This document shows, one piece after another, positions 9,041 to 17,127 of a stretch of 46,512 nt of DNA. The notes beneath the pieces were generated by a model. The model was not told where the DNA came from and ran no database searches. It was given only the letters and a program-made list of their open reading frames with translations. The stretch lies in contig DAOMQA010000018.1 of the NCBI GenBank assembly GCA_035445085.1, forward strand, positions 1-46,512, given 5' to 3'. This stretch comes from JBDHXE01 sp035445085 (GTDB lineage Bacteria; Bacteroidota; Ignavibacteria; Kapaibacteriales; UBA2268). Every line of letters begins with the position of its first letter. The first letter of the stretch is position 1. Made by a program: the position numbers and the translations under genes.

Positions 9041-9072
9041 TTTGGGATTATTGATATAAAATGGTATGTTTG
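9041..9072 (+). promoter_or_regulatory. Bacteroidota-type promoter of the slipin gene
   Basis: TTTG (9041-9044), 20 nt, then TATGTTTG (9065-9072) match TTTG-N19..21-TAnnTTTG exactly, with the same spacing as the tRNA-Gly promoter that faces the other way. Transcription would start near 9079, about 33 nt before the ATG. I see nothing else in the gene-free stretch 8802-9111. Confidence 0.78.
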
Positions 9073-9111
9073 CATATATGAATTGTATTAAATAAAGGGA
9101 GTTAAACATAA

Positions 9112-9927
9112 ATGGAATTTATTGAGATTTTAATTGTTTTGGTCGTATTTGGACTGTTTATTCTATTTTCTACTGTCAAAGTTTTACGTGAATACGATAG
9201 GGGTGTAATTTTTAGATTAGGTAGACTAATAGGGTTTAAAGGGCCTGGTTTAATTATATTAATTCCATTTATAGACAAGATGGTCAAAGTTAGTTTAAGA
9301 ACTATTACGATGGACGTTGAACCACAAGATGTAATCACACGAGATAACGTGTCTATAAAAGTAAATGCAGTGCTTTATTTTAGAGTTATTTATCCTGATA
9401 AAGCAATTGTAAGCGTCGAAAATTACTTGTATGCTACTAATCAAATAGCACAAACTACATTAAGGTCTATTCTTGGTCAATCAGATTTAGATGAAATTCT
9501 ATCCGAAAGAGAGAAAATCAATATTAGATTACAACAAATCATAGACGAACATACTGAACCATGGGGTATTAAAGTAGCTTCTGTAGAAGTTAAACAAATC
9601 GACTTACCTTTAGAAATGCAACGAGCAATGGCTAAACAAGCTCAAGCCGAACGTGAAAGAAGAGCAAAGGTAATTAATGCTGATGGTGAATTTCAAGCAT
9701 CAATAAAATTGTCTGAAGCTGCCGAGCAATTAATGAAATTCCCAGTTACGATTCAATTAAGATTTCTACAAACTTTATCCGATATTGCCACTGAAAAGAA
9801 CTCTACAATTATTTTTCCAGTGCCAATAGATATTATTAAACCGTTCCTTGATAGCACAAATTTAACAACTTTTGAAAAATTAGACGAATTAAAGGAAACT
9901 TTGGCAAATTTTAATCGTAAAGAGTAG
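9112..9927 (+). CDS. Slipin / stomatin-like SPFH membrane protein
   Basis: This 271-aa SPFH (band 7) protein is anchored by one N-terminal membrane segment (FIEILIVLVVFGLFILF). The stomatin/slipin signature EYDRGVIFRLGR...GPGLIILIPFIDK follows, then the SPFH core (VEPQDVITRDNVSIKVNAVLYFRV) and a helical region (RAMAKQAQAERERRAKVI) that oligomerises in relatives. Such proteins form membrane scaffolds that modulate proteases or membrane domains. Bacterial slipin genes often neighbour an NfeD gene; none is seen here. Instead an outer-membrane barrel gene follows after 38 nt. Start ATG 9112 has AAAGGGAG upstream. Confidence 0.93.
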   Translation: MEFIEILIVLVVFGLFILFSTVKVLREYDRGVIFRLGRLIGFKGPGLIILIPFIDKMVKVSLRTITMDVEPQDVITRDNVSIKVNAVLYFRVIYPDKAIVSVENYLYATNQIAQTTLRSILGQSDLDEILSEREKINIRLQQIIDEHTEPWGIKVASVEVKQIDLPLEMQRAMAKQAQAERERRAKVINADGEFQASIKLSEAAEQLMKFPVTIQLRFLQTLSDIATEKNSTIIFPVPIDIIKPFLDSTNLTTFEKLDELKETLANFNRKE

Positions 9928-9965
9928 TTTGTTTTTATTTATTATTTATTATAAGGAGCATTTAT

Positions 9966-10517
9966 ATGAAAATTATTAATTCACTTTTTGCAATAGCACT
10001 ATGCTTAATAGTATGCTTTTCAAGCACTTCTGCTCAACAAAATCAAATGAGAATAGGCGGTGAGGTATCGTTAGCTCTACCAACGGGGGATATGGGAGAT
10101 GCCAGTAGCACTGGTTTTGGTCTGACTGGTGTTTTTAGTTACTCATTAAATCCGCAATTATTGCTGACTGGTTCGATAGGATACATAACATTTGGAGAAA
10201 AAATTGCAGGTTTTTCATTTTCTACTGTTCCAGTAAATGCTGGTATTCAATATAGATTTAACCAAGACCCAAAATTTCAGCCTTATATTGGTGCCGAAAC
10301 GTTATTATTCTTTAACTCTGCAAAAGTAAATACTGGATTTTTTGGTAGTGTTTCTACTTCAAGTACAGATTTTGGCTTTACTCCAATAGTCGGTGCAGCG
10401 TTTCCATTAAATGCAAACGTAGAAATTAGAGCTAATTTAAAATATCATATGATATTTACTTCAGGCAGTACGTCTTCTTTTGTTGGTATAGGTGGTGGCG
10501 TACATTTTAGAATATAA
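9966..10517 (+). CDS. Small outer-membrane beta-barrel protein
   Basis: This 183-aa protein has a signal peptide (IINSLFAIALCLIVCFSSTSAQ, cut likely after AQ) and an OmpA/OprF-like or 'outer membrane protein beta-barrel' fold. Strands alternate, with GGEVSLALPTGDMGD near the start, YRFNQDPKFQPYIGAET in the middle and GGGVHFRI at the end. AAGGAG lies about 7 nt before the ATG. It follows the slipin by 38 nt and shares its terminator at 10559-10594. The ligand or function is unknown. Confidence 0.78.
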   Translation: MKIINSLFAIALCLIVCFSSTSAQQNQMRIGGEVSLALPTGDMGDASSTGFGLTGVFSYSLNPQLLLTGSIGYITFGEKIAGFSFSTVPVNAGIQYRFNQDPKFQPYIGAETLLFFNSAKVNTGFFGSVSTSSTDFGFTPIVGAAFPLNANVEIRANLKYHMIFTSGSTSSFVGIGGGVHFRI

Positions 10518-10558
10518 AATTAATTTATTATTAGTTTTATAATTAAAATGGCTAGAAG

Positions 10559-10594
10559 ATGGGGTAATAAATTTAATGTATTACTCCATTTTTA
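10559..10594 (+). terminator. Rho-independent terminator
   Basis: ATGGGGTAATA (10559-10569) pairs with TATTACTCCAT (10579-10589) over 11 bp with one G-U wobble and runs into TTTTT (10589-10593). It ends the slipin/beta-barrel transcript. Confidence 0.85.
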
Positions 10595-10637
10595 TTTCTA
10601 TTTAAAAAGTATATATTTAATCGAGTAAGGTATAATA

Positions 10638-11114
10638 ATGGCAAAGAATAGTATAAGTAGCCTAAAAGAATATCCATTTGTAGATACATTAAGCAAAGAA
10701 TATCAAATTTACTGGAAATTCAAGTCTTTCATAGATGAATTAAATAAGAAAGACTTACCAGAAAATGATATTATCTATATCAATAATGTGATAAATAGCA
10801 TAAATAACTTTCGTGGTAACGAAAAAGAATATTCTAAATATCTCAAGAAAGCGCTCAAGACTATTGCCTTGAAACTTGCAAAAGAGCTCAAAATAGTACC
10901 TAAAAAATATTATCAGACATATTGGATGATTCTGGGGATAGGGATATTCGGGACTATATTTGGTGTTGTTTTCGGGATAGCAATTAATAATATGGGAATG
11001 ATAGGTATCGGCTTACCAATTGGGTTGGCTTTGGGCGCAGGATTAGGTGCAAATGAAGATAAAAAAGCTCTAAGTGAAGGTAGGCAATTAGATATCGAAT
11101 TAGATCTATTTTAA
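10638..11114 (+). CDS. Small membrane protein with glycine-zipper region
   Basis: This 158-aa protein has no signal peptide. Residues 1-95 are polar and helical, rich in Lys/Glu. From about residue 96, YWMILGIGIFGTIFGVVFG and GMIGIGLPIGLALGAGLG form two Gly-rich membrane or glycine-zipper segments spaced by GxxxG, followed by a charged tail (EDKKALSEGRQLDIEL). AAGG lies about 7 nt before the ATG. Similar small proteins of unknown role occur in Bacteroidota. It comes after the terminator of the slipin unit and is probably transcribed alone. A toxin/immunity or membrane-scaffold role is possible but not shown. Confidence 0.7.
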   Translation: MAKNSISSLKEYPFVDTLSKEYQIYWKFKSFIDELNKKDLPENDIIYINNVINSINNFRGNEKEYSKYLKKALKTIALKLAKELKIVPKKYYQTYWMILGIGIFGTIFGVVFGIAINNMGMIGIGLPIGLALGAGLGANEDKKALSEGRQLDIELDLF

Positions 11115-11168
11115 TAATTCTCTAAGAATCTTCTATATCTACCAAGGCAATTAGAAATCATTATTTTA

Positions 11169-12248
11169 CTAAGTGCTATATAAAAAATTTAAATAATTTG
11201 CTTGCTGTTTATCAAAATCAAACTTCTTATAGGCAGCAATCGATTGGCATTTATCTAAAATTAGTTCTCTATTATTATATAATTGAAATATCTTTTCAAA
11301 AAAATGATTGTCATTGCAAAAGAAAGATGATACTGCAAAATCATCAATTTTTTCAAAATCATAATGAATTAACATCGGTTTAGCAAAAGCAAAGCTAAGG
11401 TTAAAAGTACCACTAATTTGATATTTCATATAATCATCGTAGTGCGCAACTCCAGGGTTTAACAACGGTAAAATGAGGTCAGACTGAGAAATATATCCCG
11501 CCATCAAATCCGGCATAATATAATTATCAAAAAAGACAAAATTATCTTTGTATTTTTTATTATATATCAAATCTTTAATCTTATGCGCATCGCTGTGTTT
11601 GGCATTACTACTACTAAGAAATAGAAATTTAATATTAGGTGGTATATCATTGCTTTCCAGATTATGTATTAAACCTAAATAATCTCTTCGTGAAAACTGA
11701 ATATTGCCAGGAATAGCTATCCAAAATTCATCTTGAGCTTTGGCTACTTCAATGTAGGGCTTTTTAAAATAAATAGTATAAATTGATTGAAAATTAATAC
11801 TTTCGATTGAAGGTATATGAGATATTAAATAATCGTTTAATACAAACATTTTTTTTACCTTCTTATTTATTAAGGATTGGCTAAACGAATGCTTGAGTTT
11901 CTTTAAACTATGTAGGAGACCAATAATTTGAATATGATTAGGTATTAAATATACTAATTTTGAAATAATTTCATTGCTTGCTGTATTTAATACAACTATA
12001 TCTATTCTCTTCTTTTTTAAATACTTTTTAATTTCTAATAATTTTAGCAAGTCATTACTGAGCTTATTATTAAATTTCAATGAAAGAATATTTAAATTAT
12101 CATCGTAATGCTTGATTCTACTTGCTAAATTATCCGATATAATAAAAAATACATTATTACCAGATTCTCTGATAAATCTATATTGGCTATATAGGCATTC
12201 GTCGTGAGAGCCACAAATTTCTATTAAAGCGATATTTTTTGCTTGCAT
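11169..12248 (-). CDS. Glycosyltransferase-like protein (GT-B fold suspected)
   Basis: This is a 359-aa cytoplasmic protein without a signal peptide or membrane segment. The order of elements suggests a GT-B fold with two Rossmann-like halves. The N-terminal half has alternating strands (IALIEICGSHDECLYSQY, NVFFIIS, IDIVVLNTAS, IQIIGLLHS). After a linker, the second half has IAIPGNIQFSRRDYLGL, KFLFLSSS, YISQSDLILPLLN and ISGTFNLSFAFAKPMLIHYD, which resembles the donor-binding region of family 1/4 transferases. No catalytic residue can be assigned. It is last in a minus-strand series starting at tex; a lone TATATTTG -7 match lies at 12295-12302. Confidence 0.55.
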   Translation of the reverse strand: MQAKNIALIEICGSHDECLYSQYRFIRESGNNVFFIISDNLASRIKHYDDNLNILSLKFNNKLSNDLLKLLEIKKYLKKKRIDIVVLNTASNEIISKLVYLIPNHIQIIGLLHSLKKLKHSFSQSLINKKVKKMFVLNDYLISHIPSIESINFQSIYTIYFKKPYIEVAKAQDEFWIAIPGNIQFSRRDYLGLIHNLESNDIPPNIKFLFLSSSNAKHSDAHKIKDLIYNKKYKDNFVFFDNYIMPDLMAGYISQSDLILPLLNPGVAHYDDYMKYQISGTFNLSFAFAKPMLIHYDFEKIDDFAVSSFFCNDNHFFEKIFQLYNNRELILDKCQSIAAYKKFDFDKQQANYLNFLYST

Positions 12249-12308
12249 TTTATATATTACCTAATGACAAAAGCTAATACTTATAAAAAAGATACAAATA
12301 TAATCACT

Positions 12309-12761
12309 TTAATATAAAGGGAAGTTATCTAATTGCATAAAACCATTATTTTTATAATTAGCCTCAAAAATATAATGATTTAATCCATTACTAATTACCA
12401 TATACTTTGCTTTGACAATCAAATTATATTTAGAGCTTTGGATTAATACTTTCTCGTTGATTTTAATTTTAGAGTTTTTACATTCAATTAACATAAATGC
12501 CGACATATCTTTATTATAGATAATTATATCGCAACGCTTAGAGTTTTTGGAGTTAATAGAACTTTCTAAGCTAAAAAAAGATTTCGGGTACTTTTGATGA
12601 GTTATTAAATACATTACTAAATTTTGCCTGACCCATTCCTCGGGAGTTAAAAATACATATTGGCTTCTTATTTCGTCCAAAATATAAAGTTTGCCTTCTA
12701 TACTCTTAAATGTAAACTTATAGCTTGGTAAATTTAGCTTTGCTAACTTAATAGTATCCAT
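12309..12761 (-). CDS. HsdR N-terminal-type (PD-(D/E)XK) small protein
   Basis: This 150-aa protein matches the type I restriction enzyme R N-terminal domain (HSDR_N_2) as found alone in many Bacteroidota. TPEEWVRQ is followed by the PD-(D/E)XK core: Asp78 in KRCDIII, then Glu93-Cys-Lys95 in LIECKN. No hsdS, hsdM or helicase domain is present, so this is not a complete restriction system. The solitary form is probably a housekeeping nuclease-fold protein of unknown role. The 2TM gene ends 6 nt upstream, so the two are likely cotranscribed. Confidence 0.8.
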   Translation of the reverse strand: MDTIKLAKLNLPSYKFTFKSIEGKLYILDEIRSQYVFLTPEEWVRQNLVMYLITHQKYPKSFFSLESSINSKNSKRCDIIIYNKDMSAFMLIECKNSKIKINEKVLIQSSKYNLIVKAKYMVISNGLNHYIFEANYKNNGFMQLDNFPLY

Positions 12762-12767
12762 TCAAGA

Positions 12768-13289
12768 TTACCAATATTTATTGTCGCGTCTACGCTTGTT
12801 TGACATATAGCGTAAGGCATCTGTAGCTACATCTACACCAGTATCAAAGAGCACTCCTAAATTATTTGCTCTATTTTGCCGTATGCGCCTTTTGAAATAC
12901 CGTTGAAAATCAGCCTCATCATATCTCAGTTTATTCATCCCATCAAAAAATATTGCTAAGCCCCAAGCTAATATAGGGAGGATAGACCAGCTAATAGTAT
13001 GGCTAACAAATATATCTATCAATACTAAGAATGCATTTACAACGCAATAATTAACCAGATGTCCAAAAAAACTCTTTTTTCTTTTCCTGATATATTCAGC
13101 TCTTATATCATCTATACTACCTTGTAGGTCATACTCATTAATAGCATCTTGTACAGCCGTATTATCAATATTAAGTTCCTTTGCTATATCAAATATCGAA
13201 TCTATTTCAACCGAAGCATCTGATTGCTTATTTCGCAAAGCAATCTTTATTATTTTTTCAACTTCCTCGCTAGTGTATTTTTTATTCAT
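12768..13289 (-). CDS. 2TM domain protein
   Basis: This 173-aa inner-membrane protein has an N-terminal soluble helical part (about residues 1-60, YTSEEVEKIIKIALRNK) that resembles the short DUF1707/SHOCT-like modules. The 2TM domain follows: FFGHLVNYCVVNAFLVLIDI and SWSILPILAWGLAIFFDG, then the typical charged tail with Arg/Lys. Function is unknown; 2TM domains sometimes flank sensor or LytTR regulators, none of which is seen here. It lies 6 nt before the HsdR-N-type gene. Confidence 0.75.
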   Translation of the reverse strand: MNKKYTSEEVEKIIKIALRNKQSDASVEIDSIFDIAKELNIDNTAVQDAINEYDLQGSIDDIRAEYIRKRKKSFFGHLVNYCVVNAFLVLIDIFVSHTISWSILPILAWGLAIFFDGMNKLRYDEADFQRYFKRRIRQNRANNLGVLFDTGVDVATDALRYMSNKRRRDNKYW

Positions 13290-13381
13290 ATCAAAAATTA
13301 CTTAAACTATCCATTAAAGCCAATACATTTATATACGTACAGCGTAGCTTTAGGTTTCTAAATTAGTGAATTACTAAACTA

Positions 13382-14689
13382 CTATTCTAATTTGTAGTTA
13401 TTACCTAACCTTAAACTCTCTAAAGCTTTATCATAAATCTGCTTATAATAGTGGAATGTTAGCTCTGGTGATTGCATATATATAAAAATCAAATTGTTGC
13501 CGTATGCTATAGCATATTCATATAGCTTAAATGGCATAAAGTTTTCGCCTACTTGTAAATATGATTCGTTTAGTATCGACCCATGACCAAACCATTGATT
13601 ATGCCGCTGCCAAATAACCTCATAAGATAAATAATCTTTATTAGTTTCGTCTAACGAACCTTTCCAAAAATCAAGTATATCAGGTTCATTTTTCACTGGG
13701 AACGAATGGCTCATATTTTTCATTATACCTACTGTTACGCCTATATGCATAGAGCTACTTTCTGGGTCCAATTGCTCTGGCGTAATAATAAATTGAATTA
13801 AACCATTTTGTTCTGGCAACGGTACTATATGCCAAGTATCTGGCAAATCAATAGATAAATCTTTTGTTTGATTAGTAAAGGTTTTAAATTTCAAGCTATC
13901 AACTGGTGTTAATATATCGCTATTAGCTTCAAGAATTTTTGAGCGGTCTATTTCTGCCAAAGAATCTAAACCCAAAGCCTTATAAGTGTATGCTCTATTG
14001 TTGAGGGCTTCCATATCATAAGGATTCAATTCTAATGATTGGGTATAATCTTGCAAAGCCTCTTTTAAATTACCTAATTTGAATAAAGAATTGGCTCTAT
14101 TATAATAAATTTTGGAATTTTTAATACCTAACTTAATTGCTTGGGTAAAATTATCACTAGACTCCTTGTATTTATTGAGGATATAATTTAATTTTCCTAA
14201 TTGAAAGTAGCATTCTGGGTTATTTGGGTCTAAAATTAAGGCAGTATCTAAATCATTTTTTGCATTTGGGTAATCAGTTCTTAAGATAAAAACATTAGCT
14301 CTATTTACATATGCTTCGCCAAATTTATTATCCAAACTAATTGCCTTGTCTAAATTACGGAGAGCTTCTAAAGTATTACCCAAATAACTATAACTTAAGC
14401 CAAGATTATTATATGCTTCTGGCATTGTGCTATCAATCTTGATAGTTTCACTAAAATCAGCAATAGCTTTATTAAATTCATTTAAATACAAATTAGACAA
14501 ACCGCGTTTATAGTATGATAGCTTTAATTCTTTCTTATCGTTAATAGATTTGGTAAAATTCAGAACTGCTGCTTTATAATCTCGCTTTTTTAGTGCTTTG
14601 TTGCCAAGTTCAAAAGAACTATCCTTTTTCCCAAACAAAGCGGTAGCGTTCACCAATATAATCAATACTAAAATTTTGCTAATTCTCAT
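13382..14689 (-). CDS. Secreted TPR protein with C-terminal PsbP-like domain
   Basis: This 435-aa protein has a signal peptide (ISKILVLIILVNATALFG) and about seven consecutive TPR units (residues 25-260, with repeats such as AYNNLGLSYSYLGNTLEAL and IYYNRANSLFKLGNLKEAL). A C-terminal globular domain of about 170 aa (from LSIDLPDTWHIVPLPEQNG) has strand order like PsbP/DUF1795 proteins and ends YKQIYDKALESLRL. The periplasmic lipoprotein at 32535-33560 has two domains of the same look. TPRs suggest a protein-binding scaffold in the periplasm. It lies 57 nt after tex on the same strand. Confidence 0.78.
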   Translation of the reverse strand: MRISKILVLIILVNATALFGKKDSSFELGNKALKKRDYKAAVLNFTKSINDKKELKLSYYKRGLSNLYLNEFNKAIADFSETIKIDSTMPEAYNNLGLSYSYLGNTLEALRNLDKAISLDNKFGEAYVNRANVFILRTDYPNAKNDLDTALILDPNNPECYFQLGKLNYILNKYKESSDNFTQAIKLGIKNSKIYYNRANSLFKLGNLKEALQDYTQSLELNPYDMEALNNRAYTYKALGLDSLAEIDRSKILEANSDILTPVDSLKFKTFTNQTKDLSIDLPDTWHIVPLPEQNGLIQFIITPEQLDPESSSMHIGVTVGIMKNMSHSFPVKNEPDILDFWKGSLDETNKDYLSYEVIWQRHNQWFGHGSILNESYLQVGENFMPFKLYEYAIAYGNNLIFIYMQSPELTFHYYKQIYDKALESLRLGNNYKLE

Positions 14690-14746
14690 AAGGTATTTAC
14701 TTTTTATTGTCTATAAACTGCAATATATAACTATTTATAACAAACT

Positions 14747-16969
14747 TTATTTTTTAAATTTGTCTTTTAAATCTGTTAATGAAAAATTAGGTTCTGAGTT
14801 CTTTATCTTTTGAGGGATACCCTTCTTCATGGATAATTTAATTTGTTTTAATTTTTCATTAACATCCATCACTCTTACTTTGACAATTTGCCCAACTTTG
14901 ACGATTTTAGAGGGATCTTTTACAAACTGGTCGGCCATTTCTGATATATGTACTAAACCGTCCTGATGCACACCAATATCCACAAAGCAGCCAAAATTAG
15001 TAATATTTGTTACCACTCCTTCTAATTCCATGCCTTGCTTTAAATGTGCAATTTCACTAATTTTATCATCAAATTGAGCATATTTAAACTCTTCTCGCGG
15101 GTCTCGTCCTGGTTTTTCCAACTCTAATAATATATCATTTAATGTAAATTGACCAATTCCAATATCGTTTAAGGTTTTAATATCTATTGTCTTTAATATA
15201 TCCTTATTAGATATTAAGTTTAATGTTGTTGTAGATAATTGTTCCGCAATTATATTTACAAATTTATAACTTTCTGGGTGAACAGCAGTGTTGTCGAGCG
15301 GATTATTTCCATTGCGTATTCTTAAAAAACCGGCAGATTGTTCAAAAGTCTTATCGCCGAATTTAGCTACTTTTTTCAATTCCTCACGATTTTTAAATTT
15401 TCCGTTAGTATTTCTATATTCAACTATATTGTTAGCTACGGTACTACTGATACCTGCTACATAAGTCAAAAGCTTTGCAGATGCAGTATTAATATCTACT
15501 CCAACGTAATTTACACAGCTTGATACAGTTTCTTCTAATTTTTTATTTAATAGTTTCTGGTCTACATCATGTTGATATTGACCTACACCTATTGATTTAG
15601 GATCTAATTTTACTAATTCTGCTAATGGGTCCATTAATCTTCTACCAATTGACACGGCGCCTCTTACAGTTAAATCATAATCTGGAAATTCTTTTTGTGC
15701 TATCTCACTTGCCGAATAAATTGAAGCTCCACTTTCGTTCACAGTTATCAAAATTGGCTTTGTATGAAGATTTTCTATAAGTTTATTAACAAATTGGTAT
15801 GTTTCTCGTCCTGCCGTTCCGTTGCCAATAGCTATAAGTTCTATGTTATATTTTTTAAGAGCATTTAAAATATCATGGGCAGCGCGATTTTGCTCATTTT
15901 GTGAGCTATGAGGATAAATTGTAAAATTTTCAAGCAACTTTCCAGTATCGTCAAGAGCAACGATTTTGCAGCCTGTTCTAAAACCCGGGTCAATACCTAA
16001 CGTAGGCTTCAGACCTGCTGGAGAAGCTAAAAGTATTTGCCTTAAATTTTGTTCAAATACTGATATTGCCTGTTCATCAGAACTTTGTTTTTTTTCAAGC
16101 CTTACTTCAGCAATTATTGAATTTTTAATTAATCTATTGAATGAATCTTTAACTAATTTGTGATAGAGAGTTATTAAATCATCTTGAGAAGTTAGTATAC
16201 ATTTATAGTTTAAAAAAGATAGTACCTCGTCTTCATTAAAATCAAAATCAAAAGAAAGAACTCCTTCTTTTTCGGCTCTACGTATTGCTAAGTAAGCATG
16301 AGAAGGGGTGTCGAACAAAGATTTGTTGAAATTTCTATAGTTTTCGTATTTTGTACTACCTTCTTCTAAGTCTGCTTTGAATTTTGTTGTTATATTAGAA
16401 TGCTCCCATAGATACGACCTAAACCATTTCCTCAAATCAGCATTTTCTGATACTTCTTCGGCTATAATATCAGCAGCACCTTGTAATGCTTCTTGATAAT
16501 TATTAACACCTAACTCTAAGTTTATATACTTACTTGATTCACTTTCTAAATCCAACTTATCAGCATTAGCTACATTATATTGTTTAATTAATATCGATAA
16601 AGGCTCTAAACCTTTTTCTTTTGCTATTGTTGCTTTAGTTCTTCTCTTTGGTTTATAAGGAAGGTATAAATCTTCTAATTCATTCTTAAGGATACAGTCT
16701 TCTATTTTTTTCCTCAATTCAGGTGTAAGTTTTCCTTGTTCTTCTATGGATTTTAATATCGTAAGTTTTCTATCTTCCAATTCAGTGAAATAATCATATT
16801 TATCAAAAATATCTCTAATATAGTTTTCATCTAAATTATTTGTTACTTCTTTCCGGTATCTTGCGATAAATGGTATGGTGGCACCGTCAGATTTTAATTG
16901 AATTACGTTCTCTACTTGTTGTAATTTAATTTCTAACTGCTCGCTAATTAATAAATTTATATTTAACAT
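14747..16969 (-). CDS. tex: Tex family RNA-binding transcription accessory protein
   Basis: This 740-aa protein has the full Tex layout. An N-terminal helical region (ATIPFIARYRKEVTNNLDE) is followed by a YqgF/RNase H-like domain (from PTLGIDPGFRTGCK, about residue 320). Tandem helix-hairpin-helix motifs (about 490-570, including VDINTASAKLL) and a C-terminal S1 domain (from GMELEGVVTNI, about 645-715, with DGLVHISEMAD) complete it. Length is normal. Tex binds nucleic acids and influences transcription and RNA turnover. A -7-like TACATTTG lies 32 nt upstream of the ATG. The divergent + neighbour is the DUF2157 gene. Confidence 0.95.
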   Translation of the reverse strand: MLNINLLISEQLEIKLQQVENVIQLKSDGATIPFIARYRKEVTNNLDENYIRDIFDKYDYFTELEDRKLTILKSIEEQGKLTPELRKKIEDCILKNELEDLYLPYKPKRRTKATIAKEKGLEPLSILIKQYNVANADKLDLESESSKYINLELGVNNYQEALQGAADIIAEEVSENADLRKWFRSYLWEHSNITTKFKADLEEGSTKYENYRNFNKSLFDTPSHAYLAIRRAEKEGVLSFDFDFNEDEVLSFLNYKCILTSQDDLITLYHKLVKDSFNRLIKNSIIAEVRLEKKQSSDEQAISVFEQNLRQILLASPAGLKPTLGIDPGFRTGCKIVALDDTGKLLENFTIYPHSSQNEQNRAAHDILNALKKYNIELIAIGNGTAGRETYQFVNKLIENLHTKPILITVNESGASIYSASEIAQKEFPDYDLTVRGAVSIGRRLMDPLAELVKLDPKSIGVGQYQHDVDQKLLNKKLEETVSSCVNYVGVDINTASAKLLTYVAGISSTVANNIVEYRNTNGKFKNREELKKVAKFGDKTFEQSAGFLRIRNGNNPLDNTAVHPESYKFVNIIAEQLSTTTLNLISNKDILKTIDIKTLNDIGIGQFTLNDILLELEKPGRDPREEFKYAQFDDKISEIAHLKQGMELEGVVTNITNFGCFVDIGVHQDGLVHISEMADQFVKDPSKIVKVGQIVKVRVMDVNEKLKQIKLSMKKGIPQKIKNSEPNFSLTDLKDKFKK

Positions 16970-17000
16970 TCTCTTCTTACATATTTATTGACAAAGCTTA

Positions 17001-17008
17001 CAAATGTA
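17001..17008 (-). promoter_or_regulatory. Candidate -7 box for tex
   Basis: TACATTTG on the minus strand fits TAnnTTTG and stands 32 nt upstream of the tex start codon. No good TTTG is found 19-21 nt further upstream, so support is weak. Confidence 0.3.
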
Positions 17009-17127
17009 ATAGAAACAGACGTAACGCATAATAATTAGTTATCCACAGTATCTAAAATAAAAATTATTTTTCTTCTATTATTTTTTTGCTTATATTTACT
17101 TCCCAAAGTTATTATTATAGAGATTGT

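Noticed and set aside
12295..12302. TATATTTG as promoter of the glycosyltransferase-like gene
   Set aside because: No TTTG lies 19-21 nt upstream, and such 8-mers arise by chance in AT-rich sequence. It is noted only in the gene entry.
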